From contig JAPTJF010000175.1 of NCBI GenBank assembly GCA_029339195.1, forward strand, positions 51,804-115,803: a DNA stretch of 64,000 bases. Direction: 5' to 3'. This document shows, one piece after another, positions 10,870 to 23,800 of the stretch; positions within the stretch are counted from its first letter, which is position 1, and each line of letters begins with the position of its first letter. This stretch comes from Micractinium sp. NFX-FRZ. Taxonomy: Eukaryota; Chlorophyta; Trebouxiophyceae; Chlorellales; Chlorellaceae. The notes beneath the pieces are model-generated. The model did not search any database and had not been told where the DNA came from. It worked only from the letters and a program-made list of their open reading frames with translations. The position numbers and the translations under genes are program-made.

Positions 10870-13800
10870 ATGGCTTCGCTCAGGCACCCCACTCACAAGG
10901 GGACCGTGTTCCGCGACCCGGAGCTGGGGTTTGTAGGTGTAGGAGCAGCTCCAAGGTGAGGAGTGCGAGCCGCTGGGGCGCCGAAGGCGCCGCAAGCCTG
11001 GCCGAGGCGCCGCCGCCAGCGGTAACAACGCCGCGCCGGCATCACGCTCCTGCCCATTCCTGTCGCAGGGCCGCCGACATGTGGCAGCACCATCAGCAAG
11101 GAGGCTACGTGTCTTACGGTCTCGACGAGGATGGCGGCTTGTCGAATTCGATGCCTCGGCCAGGCGAGTCGGCGGCCCTCGGGATTCGCCAGCAGCCCCC
11201 TGCCTTGTGGCGGTGGCTGCCTGCCTCCCTCAGCCCTCGCAGCTCAGTTCCCCTCAGTCGCCCTCCTACGAAATGCACGCACCCTCATCTCCGCCACCTG
11301 TGTACAGGTGCCAAGACGAGCGTGGCAGCACACCTTCAGCGGCATCAGCAGCAGCCGGTGGCGCTGGGGCCTGCTTATGGCGAGGCGCCGGCGGTGCCGC
11401 CTGGCACACGTGCTGACATCTTGCGTGATGTTGATGGCTTTGTCATGTCACTGCCGCTGGGTACCACGCCAGGTAGGCAAGGAGCACGGTGTGGGTGTGC
11501 ATGTGGAGGGGCCGCTGTATACCACCGCTTTCCGTGCTGTCCACTGCTCTGCTACCGCTTGCTGGCGACGCTGTGCTTCTCTTCAACCCCAGCACAGCAC
11601 CCAGCAGATCAATTTGCTGTCATTGTCCTCCGTGTTGGTGCAGGTGACGCAGAGATAGAGGAGGCAGTGGCGTCCCGCCTGTACCGCGCCGAGCTGGGTG
11701 CTGCCGAGGCGCGCTCCAAGCTGGGGGAGTGGTGAGCGGGCGGCCAGGGTGGCAGCTGGCTGGATGACCAGCAGGAATGGGGTGGCGGGCATGGCAAGTG
11801 TGCTGTGTGGAGCCGGGGCAATGCAGCCTGCCGTCTTGCCTGCAGCCTGCGTGCCTGCTTGCCAGTGCTCGCCATGCGTGCCGCCTCAGTCTCACCTCTC
11901 CTCCTTGGCGCACCCACTGCCTTGCCGCCGCCTCATGCTTTCAGGTCCAAGGTTGCCCTGGAACTGAAAGAGGTGGTGGAGCAGCAGCAGGCGCACATGG
12001 AGCGCCAGGCCAGGGGCAGTGCAACCCAGTGGAGCGGCGCGGCATCGCCAGGCGCCCATGCACCCACGTCATCTCAGCACCCCGGCCGCAGCTCCTCAGC
12101 CAAGCCGCACCTCACGCAGCTGCAGCGACTGGTGCAAGACATGCGGTCTGAGCTGCGCCAGCCACCTGCCGGGGCGGCGCGTGGCGGGCTGCTGGATGCT
12201 GCGGGGGCAGCACCCACGGCAGCGCCGCTTCCTGCGCGGTATGCCCCCAGCTGGGAGGATGGCGGCAGCGGCAGGGGCAGCCCCCGGCCGATGCAGCAGC
12301 AGCAGGCGGCAGCGCAGCAGCAGCAGGCGGCAGCGCAGCAGCAGCAGGCGGCAGCACAGCAGCAGCAAGAGCTGCGACAGCAGCTGACGGCAGCGCAGCA
12401 GGAAGTGGCGGCGCTGCGTGCCGAGCGCGCCAGCCTGGTGGCGGCGCAGGAGGCTTCGATGCGGGCAGACAGCACCGAGGTGGCGGCGTCTCAGATGCAG
12501 CTGGAGCATGCCCGGCGCGAGGCGGATGCCGCTCGTGCCGAGAAGGAGCGCCTGCGTCGCGCTCTGATTGACGCAGAGATTGAGCTGCAGCGCAAGGCAA
12601 ATGATGCGGCTGCCCTCAAGGCTCAGGTGGCAGCGGCCACGCAGGATCGGCAGGAGGCAACCGCTGCGGCAGCGGGGGAGCTGGCCGCCGCACAGGCGGA
12701 TGCAGCTGCCCTTCGGCAGCAGCTGGGCGCGGTGCGGGCAGCAGCCGAGGAGCAGGGTGCCGACCGTGAGGCGCAGCTGCGGGCGGCGCAGCGCACTGCC
12801 GAGCAGCTGCGGGCAGCGGTGGCGTCTGCCGAGGCGAGCGCCACCTCTCAGCGCCAGCAGAAGGAGGCTGCAGACATGCTCATTGCGCAGCTGCAGTCAC
12901 AGGTGGTGTCCCTGCAGGCAGCCGCCTCCCGTGCTGACAGCACCGCGGCTGCCGAGGTGACCATGCTGCAGGAGCAGCTGGCCACGGCGGGGCAGCGCGA
13001 GGCCGCTGCAGCAGCGCAGGCGCAGGCGGCGCAGCAGCAGCTGGAGGGTCTGAAGCGGGCGCACGGCGAGGCGCTGAACGCTGCCCATGCCAGCCAGCAG
13101 CAGCTGGCGGCTACACAGGTGGGTGGGATGATGCGTGCTTGGCAAGTGTGGCGTGCCGTCCATGAGCTGAGTGCATGTGCTGACTCTCGGTGCTGTGTTC
13201 GGCGGCGTTGTCTTGTGGTGCTGGTGCATACGCTGCTAGTGTCCCGCTCAATGCCTGCTTGATGTGAACTGCACAAGCGGAATCAAACAACAGCGCCTGC
13301 TCTTGCCTCCAGCCACTGTGAGGACGAGCTGGCAGTTGAGGTGCTCGCTTCTGGCTGGCCCTGGGCCACCTGGCTGCTGCTGCCGGCCCATGTGTTTTCA
13401 CCTCAACCTCTCGTCTCACCCCACGCACTGGACTCGCAGGACGAGCTGGCGGCAACCAGGGCGGCGCTGGAGCAGGCGCAGCAGGGCAGCGCGCGTTCTC
13501 CATCCCCCGAGGCACTGGCAGAGCGGGACAACGAAATCAGGTGCGTGTGGGTTGGCGAAGGGAACAGTGAGGGCACAAAGGGCGGGTTGTGGTGGAGGGA
13601 AAGGGCACGGCAAGGGCGACCTTGGGCATGCAGGGAAGGGCGGCTGGGCAGTAACCATGCCAGGCCTTGCCGATTGGCTCCCTGACAACTCTGTCCTTTC
13701 TGCTTTGTACCGCCCTCCCCCTGCAGTGCCCTCAAGGCTGTGCTGGACCGCGTGGCGGCGGCGGCCCAGCAGAAGGATGCCCAGGTCTCTGCAGCGCAGC

Positions 13801-16800
13801 GTGAGGCGGCGGCAGCGGCGGCTGAGCGTGATGCCGCCCTGGCCGACAGGGCCGCCGCTGAGCAGCTGCTGGAAGGCTGGCGTGAGGCAGCAGACAGGGC
13901 AGAGGCTCAGGAGGCAGCTTGCATGGCGGCGCAGGATGCAGCGGCTGCTGCCGAGGCACGCCTGACGCAGGTGCAGCTGAGCGCCGCCGCCGAGGCGCAG
14001 CGCTGGGAGGAGCAGCTTCTGTCGCTGCGGGCGCAGCTGCAGGAGCAGCAGTGCGGCGGCGCGGGCGCGGCGGCTTCCCAGGCGCTGCTGCAGGCAGAGG
14101 TGTCGGAGCTGCGCCAGCTGCTGTCAGCCAAGGACCAGCAGATCGGCGCGCTCAGCACCGGCGCTGACAGCCGCCCCGGCTCTGCAGGCAGCGGAGCAGA
14201 CGCGACGGTGGCGGAGCTGCGGCTGCAGGCCCAGGTGGCTGCAATGGCCAGGGCGGGACAGCAGAAGGGGGAGGCCTTTGCTGGCATTTGTTTCCACCAC
14301 CGCCCGCTGTATCCTGCTGTTGGTGGGCTTCTTGTAGCTCCTCTGCTGCGACACAAAGCAAATCCACTTGTTCACTTGTTTGCCTATGTCCCTGTGGCCC
14401 TGCAGGTTGAGGACCTGCTGTCCCAGGTCTCTGCCCTGAACACCGCCCTGTCTGCCAGTGAAGCGGCTGCTGTAGCCGCGTCTGCCACGGCAGCGCAGGC
14501 GGAGCACCGGGCGCAGCATTTGCAGCACCAGCTGGCAGCAGCTCAGGAGTGGCACCAGCAGCAGGCGCAGCAGCTGCAGCACCAGCTGGAAACTGCTGAG
14601 GATCAGCTGCTGAATGCTGAGAGGCAGATGGCGGCTGCTGAGGAGCAGCACTCGCAGCTGGCACCAGCTCAGCGCCAGCTCTCGGCGACAGACAGGCAGC
14701 TGGCAGCAGCTGAGGAGCAGCACGAGCTGCAGGCACACGAGTTGCAGCAACAGCTGGCAGCAGTCGAGGAGCAGCTTGCGGCATCAGACCAGCAGCTGGC
14801 GGCGGCCACAGAGCAGTTGGCAGCAGCAGAGGAGCAGCACCAGCAAGTGCTTGCTGCCACAGTGCAGTGCCACCAGCAGCAGCTGGCGGCAGCGCAGCTG
14901 TCCTGTGCCTCAGCCGAGCGCCAGGCAGCCGAGAGCGCTGCGGCCGCCGCAGAATGGCGGCAGCAGGCAGCGCTCCTGCGGCAGCAGCTGGAGGCGGCAG
15001 CGCAAGCGCAGGCGCAGCAGCTGGTTGTGTCACAGCGCTCGCTGAAGATGGCTCCGCACATGCCAAGTCTGCAGCTGGAGCCATCTGACGAGGGCCACAG
15101 CTCCGACCTGATCTCTGCTGAGGTGGCGCTGCCTGAGGTGGCGCTGTCGGAGGGGTCTGGCCTCGCCAGCTCCGCAGTCAGCAGCGAAGCAGCGCCAGCA
15201 GAGCAGCTTGCGCAGCGCGCGTGTGCAGCTACGTCCACGGAGCTCACCACAGCAGATGCCGGCTCAGGCCCTGGCCCTGTCACCACAACCAACACCGCCT
15301 CAGGCCCAGGCCCCGGCATCGCTGGCGGCGCCCCAGTGGCGGTGCAGCGGGCATCTGCCGCCACTACTACCGACGTCACCTCGGTGGATGCCGGCACTGG
15401 CACCGGCAGCATGGCCACAGCCAATGCCGGCTCTGGCCCTGGCCCTGCAGCCAGCGACACCCCCCGTCTGGCGCAGCTGCGCAGCGAGATGGAGGCGGAG
15501 CTGCGGCGGCAGCAGGAGGCGCAGCTGGCTGTGCTGCAAGCTCTGGAGGAGCAGCAGGAAGCCGCACTGGCCGAGCTGCGACAGCAGTGTGAGCAGCTGG
15601 AGGTGGAGCTGTCGGATGTGCAGCAGGAGCGGGAGGCGGCAACGGCACAGCATGCACAGCAGCTGGCCGACCTGCGCCAGCAGCACACGCGGCAGCTGGA
15701 GGAGGCCCGGCTGCAGGCGGCTGCGGTGGCTGTGCAGCTGGAGCAGCAGCATGCGCAGCAGGTGGCGGAGCTGCAGCGGCAGCACGCTGCGGAGCTGGAG
15801 CAGCAGGCGGAGCTGCACGGCGACGAGATGCAGCTGCTGCTGCAGCAGCAGGCTGAAGCCGAGGCGGCGTCCATGGCGGCAGGCGCAGCGGGCGGCGCAG
15901 CGCTGAGCGCCGCCCGGGAGCGCAGCAGCGGAGAGGGGACCCCCTCCCCCATTGCGCGCCGCTTCTCTCAACGCCTGCTCCAGCTGGAGGAGCAGCATGA
16001 GGGGCAGCTGCTGGCGCTGCAGCAGCAGCATGGGCAGGAGCTGGCGCAGGAGCGGCGGCGGGCTGCTGATGCGATGGCGCAGGAGCGTGCGGGTCACCAG
16101 CAGCGCCTGGAGGCGCTGGTGGCAGAGCACGAGCAGCAGGTGGGCTGGGCATGCGGGGCTTCTGCCGGGGCCGCTTTTCTCCGGCTGTGTTGCACCATAT
16201 TCCTGTGCACGCACAGCTTACTTTGATGCCGTGCCCTGCCCGCTGATAGCTTGCATGCCCCACCTGCCTGCGTTGCACAGTGCGGGGCTCCTCCTCCTGT
16301 CCCCTGCATCCCTCCCTTTTCACCTCCTTCCCCACCTCTCCCTCCCGTCCCACTTCGTTGCCGCCGCAGCTCCAGCAGGAGCGGCGGCTGCACGAGGCGG
16401 CGTCCGAGGCGCGTGAGCTGCAGCACCTGGTGGAGCTCGAGGCGGCGGTGGATGGCAGCAGCGGCGGGCTGGGCCTGGATGATGGCGGGGCCTCCAGCGG
16501 GGGCAGCTCCCTGGCAGCGCGGCTGGCGGCGGTGGAGGAGCGGCGGGTGCAGCAGGAGGGGGAGCTGGAGGAGCTGAGGTGGGTGGTCTGGGCGGGGAGG
16601 GGAAGATGGAGGAAGGAAGGGAAGATGTTGGGGATGGGGGTGGATGGGGAGAGGAGGAGACACACAGTGGGTGAAGAGGGCGAGCTTGAGTAGGGTTGGG
16701 CGGGGAGCTGAGCAGGAGCAGGGGCATCTGCCCTTTATAGCGGGGCACAGGGGCTGCCGGTTCGCTGCGGGGCAGACTGCAGACAAGCCGCTCTGGCAGT

Positions 16801-19800
16801 CATGCTTTGGCCTGCTCTGGCAGTCGTGCTTTCTGTTCAGCCATGCACCCACCTGCCTGCCTGCCCACCTGCCCCTCCCCCGCCTGCCTGGGCCTGCAGG
16901 GAGGCGCTGGCGGAGCAGCGCTCTCAGCACGAGCTGCAGCTGGCGGCGGTGCTGGCCAAGCAGTCGCTGCTGCTGGGGGAGCAGCTGGGAGGGCAGCGGG
17001 CACAGCAGGATGTACAGCACGAGGCTGCACAGCAGGAGCAGGCGGTGGCACGTTCATCAGTGGCGATGCAGGCTGAGCCGACGGCAGCACAGCAGGGCAG
17101 CCAGGAGCAGCGTGCACAGCTGGAGGAGCAGCACATTGCTGAGGTGGCCCGGGTGCTCACCTCGGCCATCTTTGCCTCGGTGCTGTCCCGCCTGCCATCC
17201 ACGCCATCTGCGGCACTGGCTGCTGGCAGTCCTGGGTCCCCAGGCCCCGACCTGCACCTGCCGTCCGGCAGCATGCGGGTGCAGGACATCAGCGGTGGCG
17301 GCAGCCGCCCCTCCATCTCCTCCGCCGCCTACCCCCACTTCTCAAGCAGCACCGGCCGCGGCGGCGTGCGGAACTGCAGGATCACCGCAGCAGCGCTGGC
17401 GGCCAGCGCCGCCAGCAGCGCCAACACCAGCCCCTCGGCTGGGCACCGTGCCTCTGTGCATGTGCGGCGCCAGCTTCTGCCAGACGGTGACGCGGCAGCG
17501 GGGGAGCCGGCATCCCCCACGGCCCGCCTGTCCAGTGCGCTGCGCAGTGATCTCAGCATGGCTGCAGAGGCTGCCATGGCGGAAGCTGGCCTGGCCCTTG
17601 GCCGGGGGTCGCTGCGTAGCAGCGGCAACGGCGCTGGGCCGGCTGGTGATGTGGCGCGCCTTGAGGGGGAGCTTGAAATGGTGGTGGCAGAGTGCGACAG
17701 GTGGGCTGGACCGCCGCGCTTTGCTGCTTTCCCAATGTTTGAAATCATAGCACCTTGCCTGCAACCGGGAAGGCAGCCGGATTTGCCCCACCTGCACTGC
17801 CAGGAGCGCCGCTCTCTCGTGTGCACTTATGCCCACTGCGTCCTCCTCGCTCACACCCACCTGGCTCCGCCCTCCGCCGTACGTACTCCCCCCTTGCTGC
17901 AGGCGCGGCGAGGCGCTGCGTGAGTGCCACGAAATGGTGGAGGAGCTGCAGGTGGGAGGGTGGCTTGTGATTGTGTACTGTGTGTTTCACCCAAGGGAGG
18001 CCGGTGCTGTCTGTGTGGGGTGGGATGTGTATACCAATGGAGGGAGGGGTGGGCGATGGGTGTGCCTGAGCGATGGTCCAGGAGGCAGGGTGGTGCTCTG
18101 TGTCATGCTGCGAGAGTGAATGGCTAGCCACCTAGCTGACAGGCAGCAGCGCCTATCACGGTACAGTCTTGGCCCTCTGGCGTTCTCCACACACCAGCAT
18201 GTGTGCGGTAACACCTGCCTGCCTCGGGTCGATGTTGTTATCCACTTGTCAACACCCAACCTCGTGCACCCCTACCCACAGGCGTTTGCCGAGGAGCAGA
18301 AGCGCCAGCTGGCGGGGGCACGCGCTGAGCTAGACGAGAGCCAGCGCTGCGGGCGGGAGGGGCAGGCACGGCTGCGGGGGCTGGAGGAGCAGCTGCTGGC
18401 TGCGCAGGACGAGTGCAGCAAAGCCAACAGCCAGGTATGTTCAGGGTGTTGCAAGTGGACGGAACCAGTTTTGCGCTTGTCCGTTGGCGAGGCTGGCGGC
18501 GGGTGGCCTGGATTGAGAGTGCAGGACTTGGTGGTGGTGTCTGTGCTGGGCTGGGGGAGCAGCAGCTTGCCGCACTGGACGCATGCAGCCAAGTGGTCCA
18601 AGGCAGTGGGGTGGCTTTACTTGTGAGGAGGTGGAGGGACGGTGGTGTTTGGTATTTTGGCCAGGGCAGGGCTGCGCTTGTGTGCAACGTTGAAGCAGCA
18701 GGGCGGCAGGGTAGGGCAGCCCCTGTATCAAGCTGGGTAGCGGCTTGAGACACAGGTATGGGCAGTGCAGGATGTCTTCCAGAGTCAAGCAACACAAGGC
18801 AGTGTGCATCACTCTGGCTGTCCCCTTGTGGGCATCCCTGGTTGCCCTGCATCCCCCGCCGGGCCACCAAGATGGGAGCACGCCTGGTCTGGCAACTGCA
18901 AGGAGTTGCCTTCCTGACTCTGCTTTTAATCTTAAATTCGTGTCCTCGTCACCTGACAGGTCACCAAGCTGGAGCGCAATTGCGCATCATGAGGGGCTGC
19001 CCTCTCTCCTGCCGCCTGGTCGCACCAAATCTTTCCCCGTTCTCATCTGCAGGTCACCAAGCTGGAGCGCAAGTGTGCCGGGTACCGTGAGGAGCTGCGC
19101 AGCCTGCAGTCGATGCACGATGGGCTGCAAAGCGAGCACACCGCGGGTGGGTGGGCGGCCGGCTGGGTTGTGCAGGGTTGCTTGTTGGCTTTGGGCAGGT
19201 GCGGGCGCGGGTGAGCGCAGGAGAGTGATGCTGGCTGTGCCTGCAGGCCGGTGCGACAGCCGGCGCACCCAGCCCGCCACCTCAGCAAGCTTCTGACCGC
19301 ACTACAGCCCTCTCTCTCACCCGTTCCTGCCCACACATGCTGTCTATACAAATCATTCCCTGCAGTGTGTGGCCAGCTGACGGCTGCGCAGCAGCAGCAC
19401 GAAGCCGCGCTGGACCGGCTGCAGGGGCTGGCGGAGCGCCTGGCACTGACGCAGCAGGAGAAGGTGGGGGCAGTGTTGTCACTCGGTGCATGTTCATTTT
19501 TTTGAGTGTAGTCTTCAAATTGGGTGGCTGGACAGCATTTGGCAGAGCGTCTGGTCTGGTTCGTGGGCAGGGCTGGGCGGCAGTGGAAGACCAACACTGT
19601 CTACTCCATTGAAAGGTTATAACAGTTGGCAGTACGTTGATGCACGCCCGGTTGCCCTGCTGCTCTGCCCCGGTGTTTGGTGCAGGTGCAGGCTGAGGAG
19701 CAGCTGGCGGCGCTCAAGCAGCGGATGGAGCTCCTCAGGTGGGGACCGGCCTCAACCGATGCTGCTTGGCTTGTGGTGGAGCAAGGGTCCAATGAGCGGG

Positions 19801-21280
19801 GCTTGCCTGCTTGCCTGCTTGCTGGCTGGCTGGCTGGCTGCTCAACGGCAGCCTCAATGACCACACGGGTGCCTGTTGCACACCCAACACGCTGCCCATG
19901 CGGTGCCGGGCCGCACTGCATGTGTGCCTGCCTGTTCTGGCACGCGGTGCGCAGGCCCATCCCCTCCAACCCAACAGCCTCCACCTGCTCATCAGCTCTG
20001 CAGCATCTTCTGCAGCCGCCCCACACCCCTTTGCATGCCAACCTCCTGTCTCACACCCTCCGGACCAGACTCTCAACACTCACGCACCCCTCCTGTCCAC
20101 GCCGCCCCACCGCTGCCCCCGCCGCAGGGATGAGCACTCCCACGAGGCCGAGCAGCTGCTGCACGAACTGCTGCTGCAGCGCCTGCGTGCCTCCAGCGCC
20201 GGCGACAGCAACAGCGGCGGGCGGGCGCCGGTGGGGAACAGTGGCAATGCCATGGTGATGTCCGGCTCAGCAGAGGAGGCCACCCTGGCACCCCACCTGC
20301 AGCGGCGGCAGCGGCCGGGCGGCAGCGGCGGCACCGTCGGCGGCTCCGCTGGCATGGCGGCCGAGCGGCAGCGCCCCTCCACCGCGCCCGCACCTGGTGA
20401 CGTGGCAGCGCCACTGGCACGGCCGCTGGAGCACCGCCAGACTGCGCCGCCACTGATGCTGGTTGCGGGCCCCAGCGGGCTGCCCGACATCCTCACCCGC
20501 CTGCCGCCCCACCTGAGGCGTGAGGCTGCCAGCGCCAGCGCGGGCGCCAGCGCCGACTGCACCCCTCTGTCGGAGCAGTCGGTGGAGAGCGCGTGGTCTG
20601 ACTCGGGTGCGTAGGGTGTGCTGCCTGTGTGGGGCTTTGTGGTGGTGGTGAGGGCGCTGCCTGGCTGTCGCCTCTGCATCTAGCGGTGTTAAAGAGGTGG
20701 CGCAGCAAAGAGTACCCCTAGTCCCACTCTGTCTGTGCCCTGCATCCACTGCGGGCCCCTTTTCATCTGCCACTGCGCTACCTCTTGCGCTGCACACCTG
20801 CTGAAAACCTCGCGCCTGTCTTCCCCTGCACCACGCCCCCCCTTGTGCTGCAGTGACGGAGATGGCCCCCACAGCCCAGAAGAAGAAGCGGGGGGCGCTG
20901 CACAAGCTCGGCAAGATGCTGCGGGGCGAGCGGCGGGGCAGCAACGGCGCCGAGGCAGGAACAGCGGCGCCTGCAGCAGCGGGCGTGCGCAGGGGCAGCA
21001 GCGCAGCCGAGGCGGCGGCAGCAGGGGCAGCGGCGGGCGGGCGGGCAGGGCTGCCCCCACGCCAGCGGCCCAACCCGGCGGCGCTCACCGCCCCGCTGGG
21101 TCACAGCATGCGGGAGCAGGAGGCGACAGCGCTGCAGGCGCAGGTGCTGCGTGAGCAGCAGCAGCAGCAGCAGCAGCAGCGGGGCGGTGCGGTGTGGGAG
21201 CGCCAGCCCATGCAGAACCCTCTGTATGAGGAGGCAGGCCCGGAGCCGGTGGGGGTGCCGCCCGCGATACGCCACCACAT

Positions 21281-21317
<37 letters not shown>

Positions 21318-21845
21318 GAACGGCAGCAGCAGGGCGCGGCACCCGCCCAGCACACCCAGCAAGCTGAGCAGGCGCAGCAGCGGGAGCGGCGCACCAGCCG
21401 GCCACAGCTGTTCTCGGCGGCAGAGGATGCGGCAGCTGCGGCTTTGACCGACTACACCTCCACCTGGGTGAAGCAGCAGCAGCAGTTGAAACAGCAAGAG
21501 GAGCAGCGGCAGCAGCAGCAGCAGCGCCGGCGGGGCAGCGGGCTGTCTGATGGGCCGTCACAGGCGCAGTACAGCTACCCAGATGTCGCGGCAGCAGGGT
21601 ATGCTGCTGGCTTGGCAGACATGCAGGCAGGGGGCCCGCTTGGCGTGGATGTGCACACCCCCGGCCCGGCCATCCGCTCGAGCCCGCTGTTTGACGCCCC
21701 CTCTGCAACAGAGGAGGCCGAGGCGGCAGGGGGCGCCTCCCTGGGGCATGCACCCAGCTGGCAGCAGCGCCGCCTGCATGTTGCGCACAGCAACTCTTTG
21801 TTCGACGGTGGGCGGGGTGGCTGGAGCAGCGGCGGGGAGTATTAG
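10870..21845 (+). CDS. Giant coiled-coil protein, 2,292 residues, function unknown
   Basis: Seventeen exons fit phase exactly: 10870-10955, 11069-11163, 11308-11472, 11644-11731, 11945-13118, 13440-13540, 13727-14234, 14406-16139, 16370-16578, 16900-17700, 17903-17951, 18282-18434, 19053-19146, 19366-19463, 19686-19738, 20128-20606, 20854-21845 (6,879 nt). The N-terminal 140 residues are non-coiled (QQGGYVSYGLDEDGG, ADILRDVDGFVMSLPLG). From about residue 145 heptad-rich Ala/Gln/Glu/Leu sequence dominates. It is broken by a polyglutamine block near 260-290, a Gly/Pro/Thr linker near 1015-1090 and a Ser-rich region near 1475-1630. The last exon (about 330 residues) is basic then polyglutamine-rich and ends SSGGEY. 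The intron after exon 2 is GC-AG. A TGTAA signal follows at 21951-21955. The form suggests a cytoskeletal, basal-body or Golgi tether, but no named family is visible. Confidence 0.8.
12294..12368 (+). repeat. CAG-rich trinucleotide tract coding polyglutamine
   Basis: Four blocks of CAGCAGCAGCAG separated by GCGGCAGCG give repeating Gln4-Ala3 units inside exon 5 of the coiled-coil gene. Confidence 0.85.
18949..18995 (+). repeat. Decayed copy of the start of coiled-coil exon 13, inside the preceding intron
   Basis: GGTCACCAAGCTGGAGCGCA here repeats the acceptor and first codons of the real exon at 19053, 93 bp downstream. The copy hits an in-frame TGA within a dozen codons, so it is not a usable alternative exon. 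Confidence 0.8.
21150..21317 (+). repeat. Two (CAG)n tracts coding polyglutamine
   Basis: Pure CAG runs lie around 21156-21180 and 21281-21316 in the last exon of the coiled-coil gene and are read as Gln. They are uninterrupted and likely length-variable between strains. Confidence 0.85.
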
Positions 21846-22189
21846 AGCACGCGAATCCAGCCACCTAGTGGGCTTCGGAGTAACACATCTCCTCTCTCTG
21901 ACACACCCATCTTTTTGACACCATTCATGTATTCTTGACCAAAATGCACTTGTAAATCAACAGCCCCGGTGCTTTGCTGTGAGGACAGCATGCTTTGCCG
22001 CCGCCGCCACGCGGGTGTGTGCTGGCGGGGCGCCCTGCTTCATTTGGACTTGTGCGCCTCGGCCCGGCCCCTTGGCTGCCTTTGATTGGCTCCACATGTC
22101 TCTTACTCGCTGCGCCCACTCATGTCGAAGTGCGGGCAGGGCGATGATCACTTGAGCCAGCTTAGTTTGAGCTTGGCCAGCGGCAATGT
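21846..22189 (+). other. 3' UTR and intergenic sequence
   Basis: Contains the TGTAA polyadenylation signal of the coiled-coil gene at 21951. No gene is seen before the ankyrin-like relic. Confidence 0.5.
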
Positions 22190-23800
22190 CCAAGGTGTAG
22201 AAACTATCAGGGCTTCTGCACACATTGGCGCAGAAGCCACCCGCCGCCGCTGCTGTATCATGCCGCGGCGCTGGGCGGGCACGCAGCGGCAGTGACGCTG
22301 CTGGCGGCAAGCGGCGTGCCCATCTCGCTGGCAGACAGGCTGCGACATTAGCAGCCTTCTCACCTCCTACAGCAAGCACGTGAAGACGCTGACAGAGGGC
22401 GCCACCGCACTCACCCTGGCGGCGCAGCTTGGGAGCTCAGAATGCGTCGCCAGCGCTGGCAGCTGCAGAGGCGATGGTGCAGCGAGCGCTGGTGTATGTG
22501 CGGCCTGCCGAGGCGGCGGCTGTTGGGCAGCTGCTGAGCCCCGGTGGTGGGGCAGAGGACGGCACGGCCCGGCTCCTTGAGATGGCGGTGCTCGAGCGGC
22601 GCACGGCCCAGCTGCAGCTGCTGCTCCAGGGCGGGCAGCAGCCCACGCTTGCAGCGGTGGATGCAGCTGCAGTTGACACGCGCAGCCTCCACCTGCTGCG
22701 CCTGTTGCTGGCGGCGGGGCAGCCGGAGGTGCCGGCAGGTGTTGTGACCAGGAGCTGTATGTATGATGGGCACCCAGCCCCCATTCTGGGGCACGAGTGG
22801 GAGTACACCTGCCCACTGCTGGCCGTCCTGCAGACACGCACGCGCTGGGTGAGCAAGGGACAGCACAGCGCCAGAGGCTGGCGCAAGGCTTTACATTGTC
22901 AGCACATGCATGCATCTTGCATGAAGTCAGCGCTTGTGGGTGCACGCATTCAGGCTTCCCAATACTTACGTCTTTATCCAGAAAACTCTGTCTGCAGCCC
23001 ACGTATTGGCACCCAACCCTGACGGTGCTGCAAATGCTGCCGCTGGTGGAGGCACTGGTGGAGGCAGGCTACCGGCCAGCAGTGTACCGCAACGTGCGCC
23101 TGCGGCATGGCTGGCAGCCAGGGCTGGTGCGCATTCACCAGCGCTTTGACCTGGGACAGGAGGACAGCAGCCTGAAGGTCGATGGGTGCAACAGGTGAGC
23201 ATGAACACGCCTGCGCACCTGCCTGCTTGGCTGCCTGCCTGCCTGCTGCCCGCTTGCTCGCCCACCTGCCCCCCACATGCCCGCTTGCTCACGCACCCGC
23301 CCACCTGGCCACCTGTCTGCTTACTAGGTAGCACCTGCCTAGTAGGTGGTACCTGCCTGCCTGCTTTTTGCCGTCAGCGTCCCGTGCCAAGCGGGCCTCC
23401 TTCTTGCATCGTCTACTTGGCGACCCGTGCAGCTGAAGATTTGCCACTTGGTCATGGGGTGTTCAAACTGCCTCCTGCTTGTCCCTGCTGCAGGTGGCTG
23501 TGGCTGGCGATGCAGCGGCCGGATTGGACCCCCGCCCAGCACCCCCGCTTCCCGCCCTCCTTCAGGGCGGCAGCACGCACGCTGCTGCTGGCGGCGCACC
23601 GGCTCTGTGGCGGCAGCAGCGGGGCAGGCAGCCGTGGCATGCCGTGCAGCAAGCAGCTGCCCAGCTTACCGCACTCGGCACAGCCAGCCCATTCTTGCGC
23701 TGCCTTGCCCCTGGGGCCGCTGCCTCAGAAGCTGCTGCTGCGCGTCGTTGGGCAGGCTGCATACCCGCTGTCCGCCTGGGCGGCGCTGGATGTGGCGTGA
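22190..23800 (+). pseudogene. Truncated, decayed paralogue of the adjacent ankyrin-type gene
   Basis: The sequence parallels the intact gene at 24073-26606 along its length. First comes LLYHAAALGGHAAAVTLLAA followed by an in-frame TAG. Next is a piece matching GATALTLAAQ, which then jumps straight to the VQRALVYVRPAEAAAV region, so about 200 residues of the middle are deleted. No equivalent of the intact gene's 45 nt exon 3 is present. The 3' exons remain well preserved (WLWLAMQRPDWTPAQHPRF up to YPLSAWAALDVA and TGA at 23798-23800). No plausible start codon exists. A shortened transcript from an internal start cannot be excluded. Confidence 0.7.

Noticed and set aside
14235..14405. Open reading frame continuing through this stretch of the coiled-coil gene
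   Set aside because: The frame stays open, but the residues are unlike the flanking coiled coil, and GT (after CCCAG) and CTGCAG borders fit an in-frame intron. Treated as an intron, though retention is possible.
14669..15952. Long Cys/Ser-rich minus-strand open frames inside the coiled-coil gene
   Set aside because: They are reverse-complement shadows of CAG/CTG-rich coding sequence.
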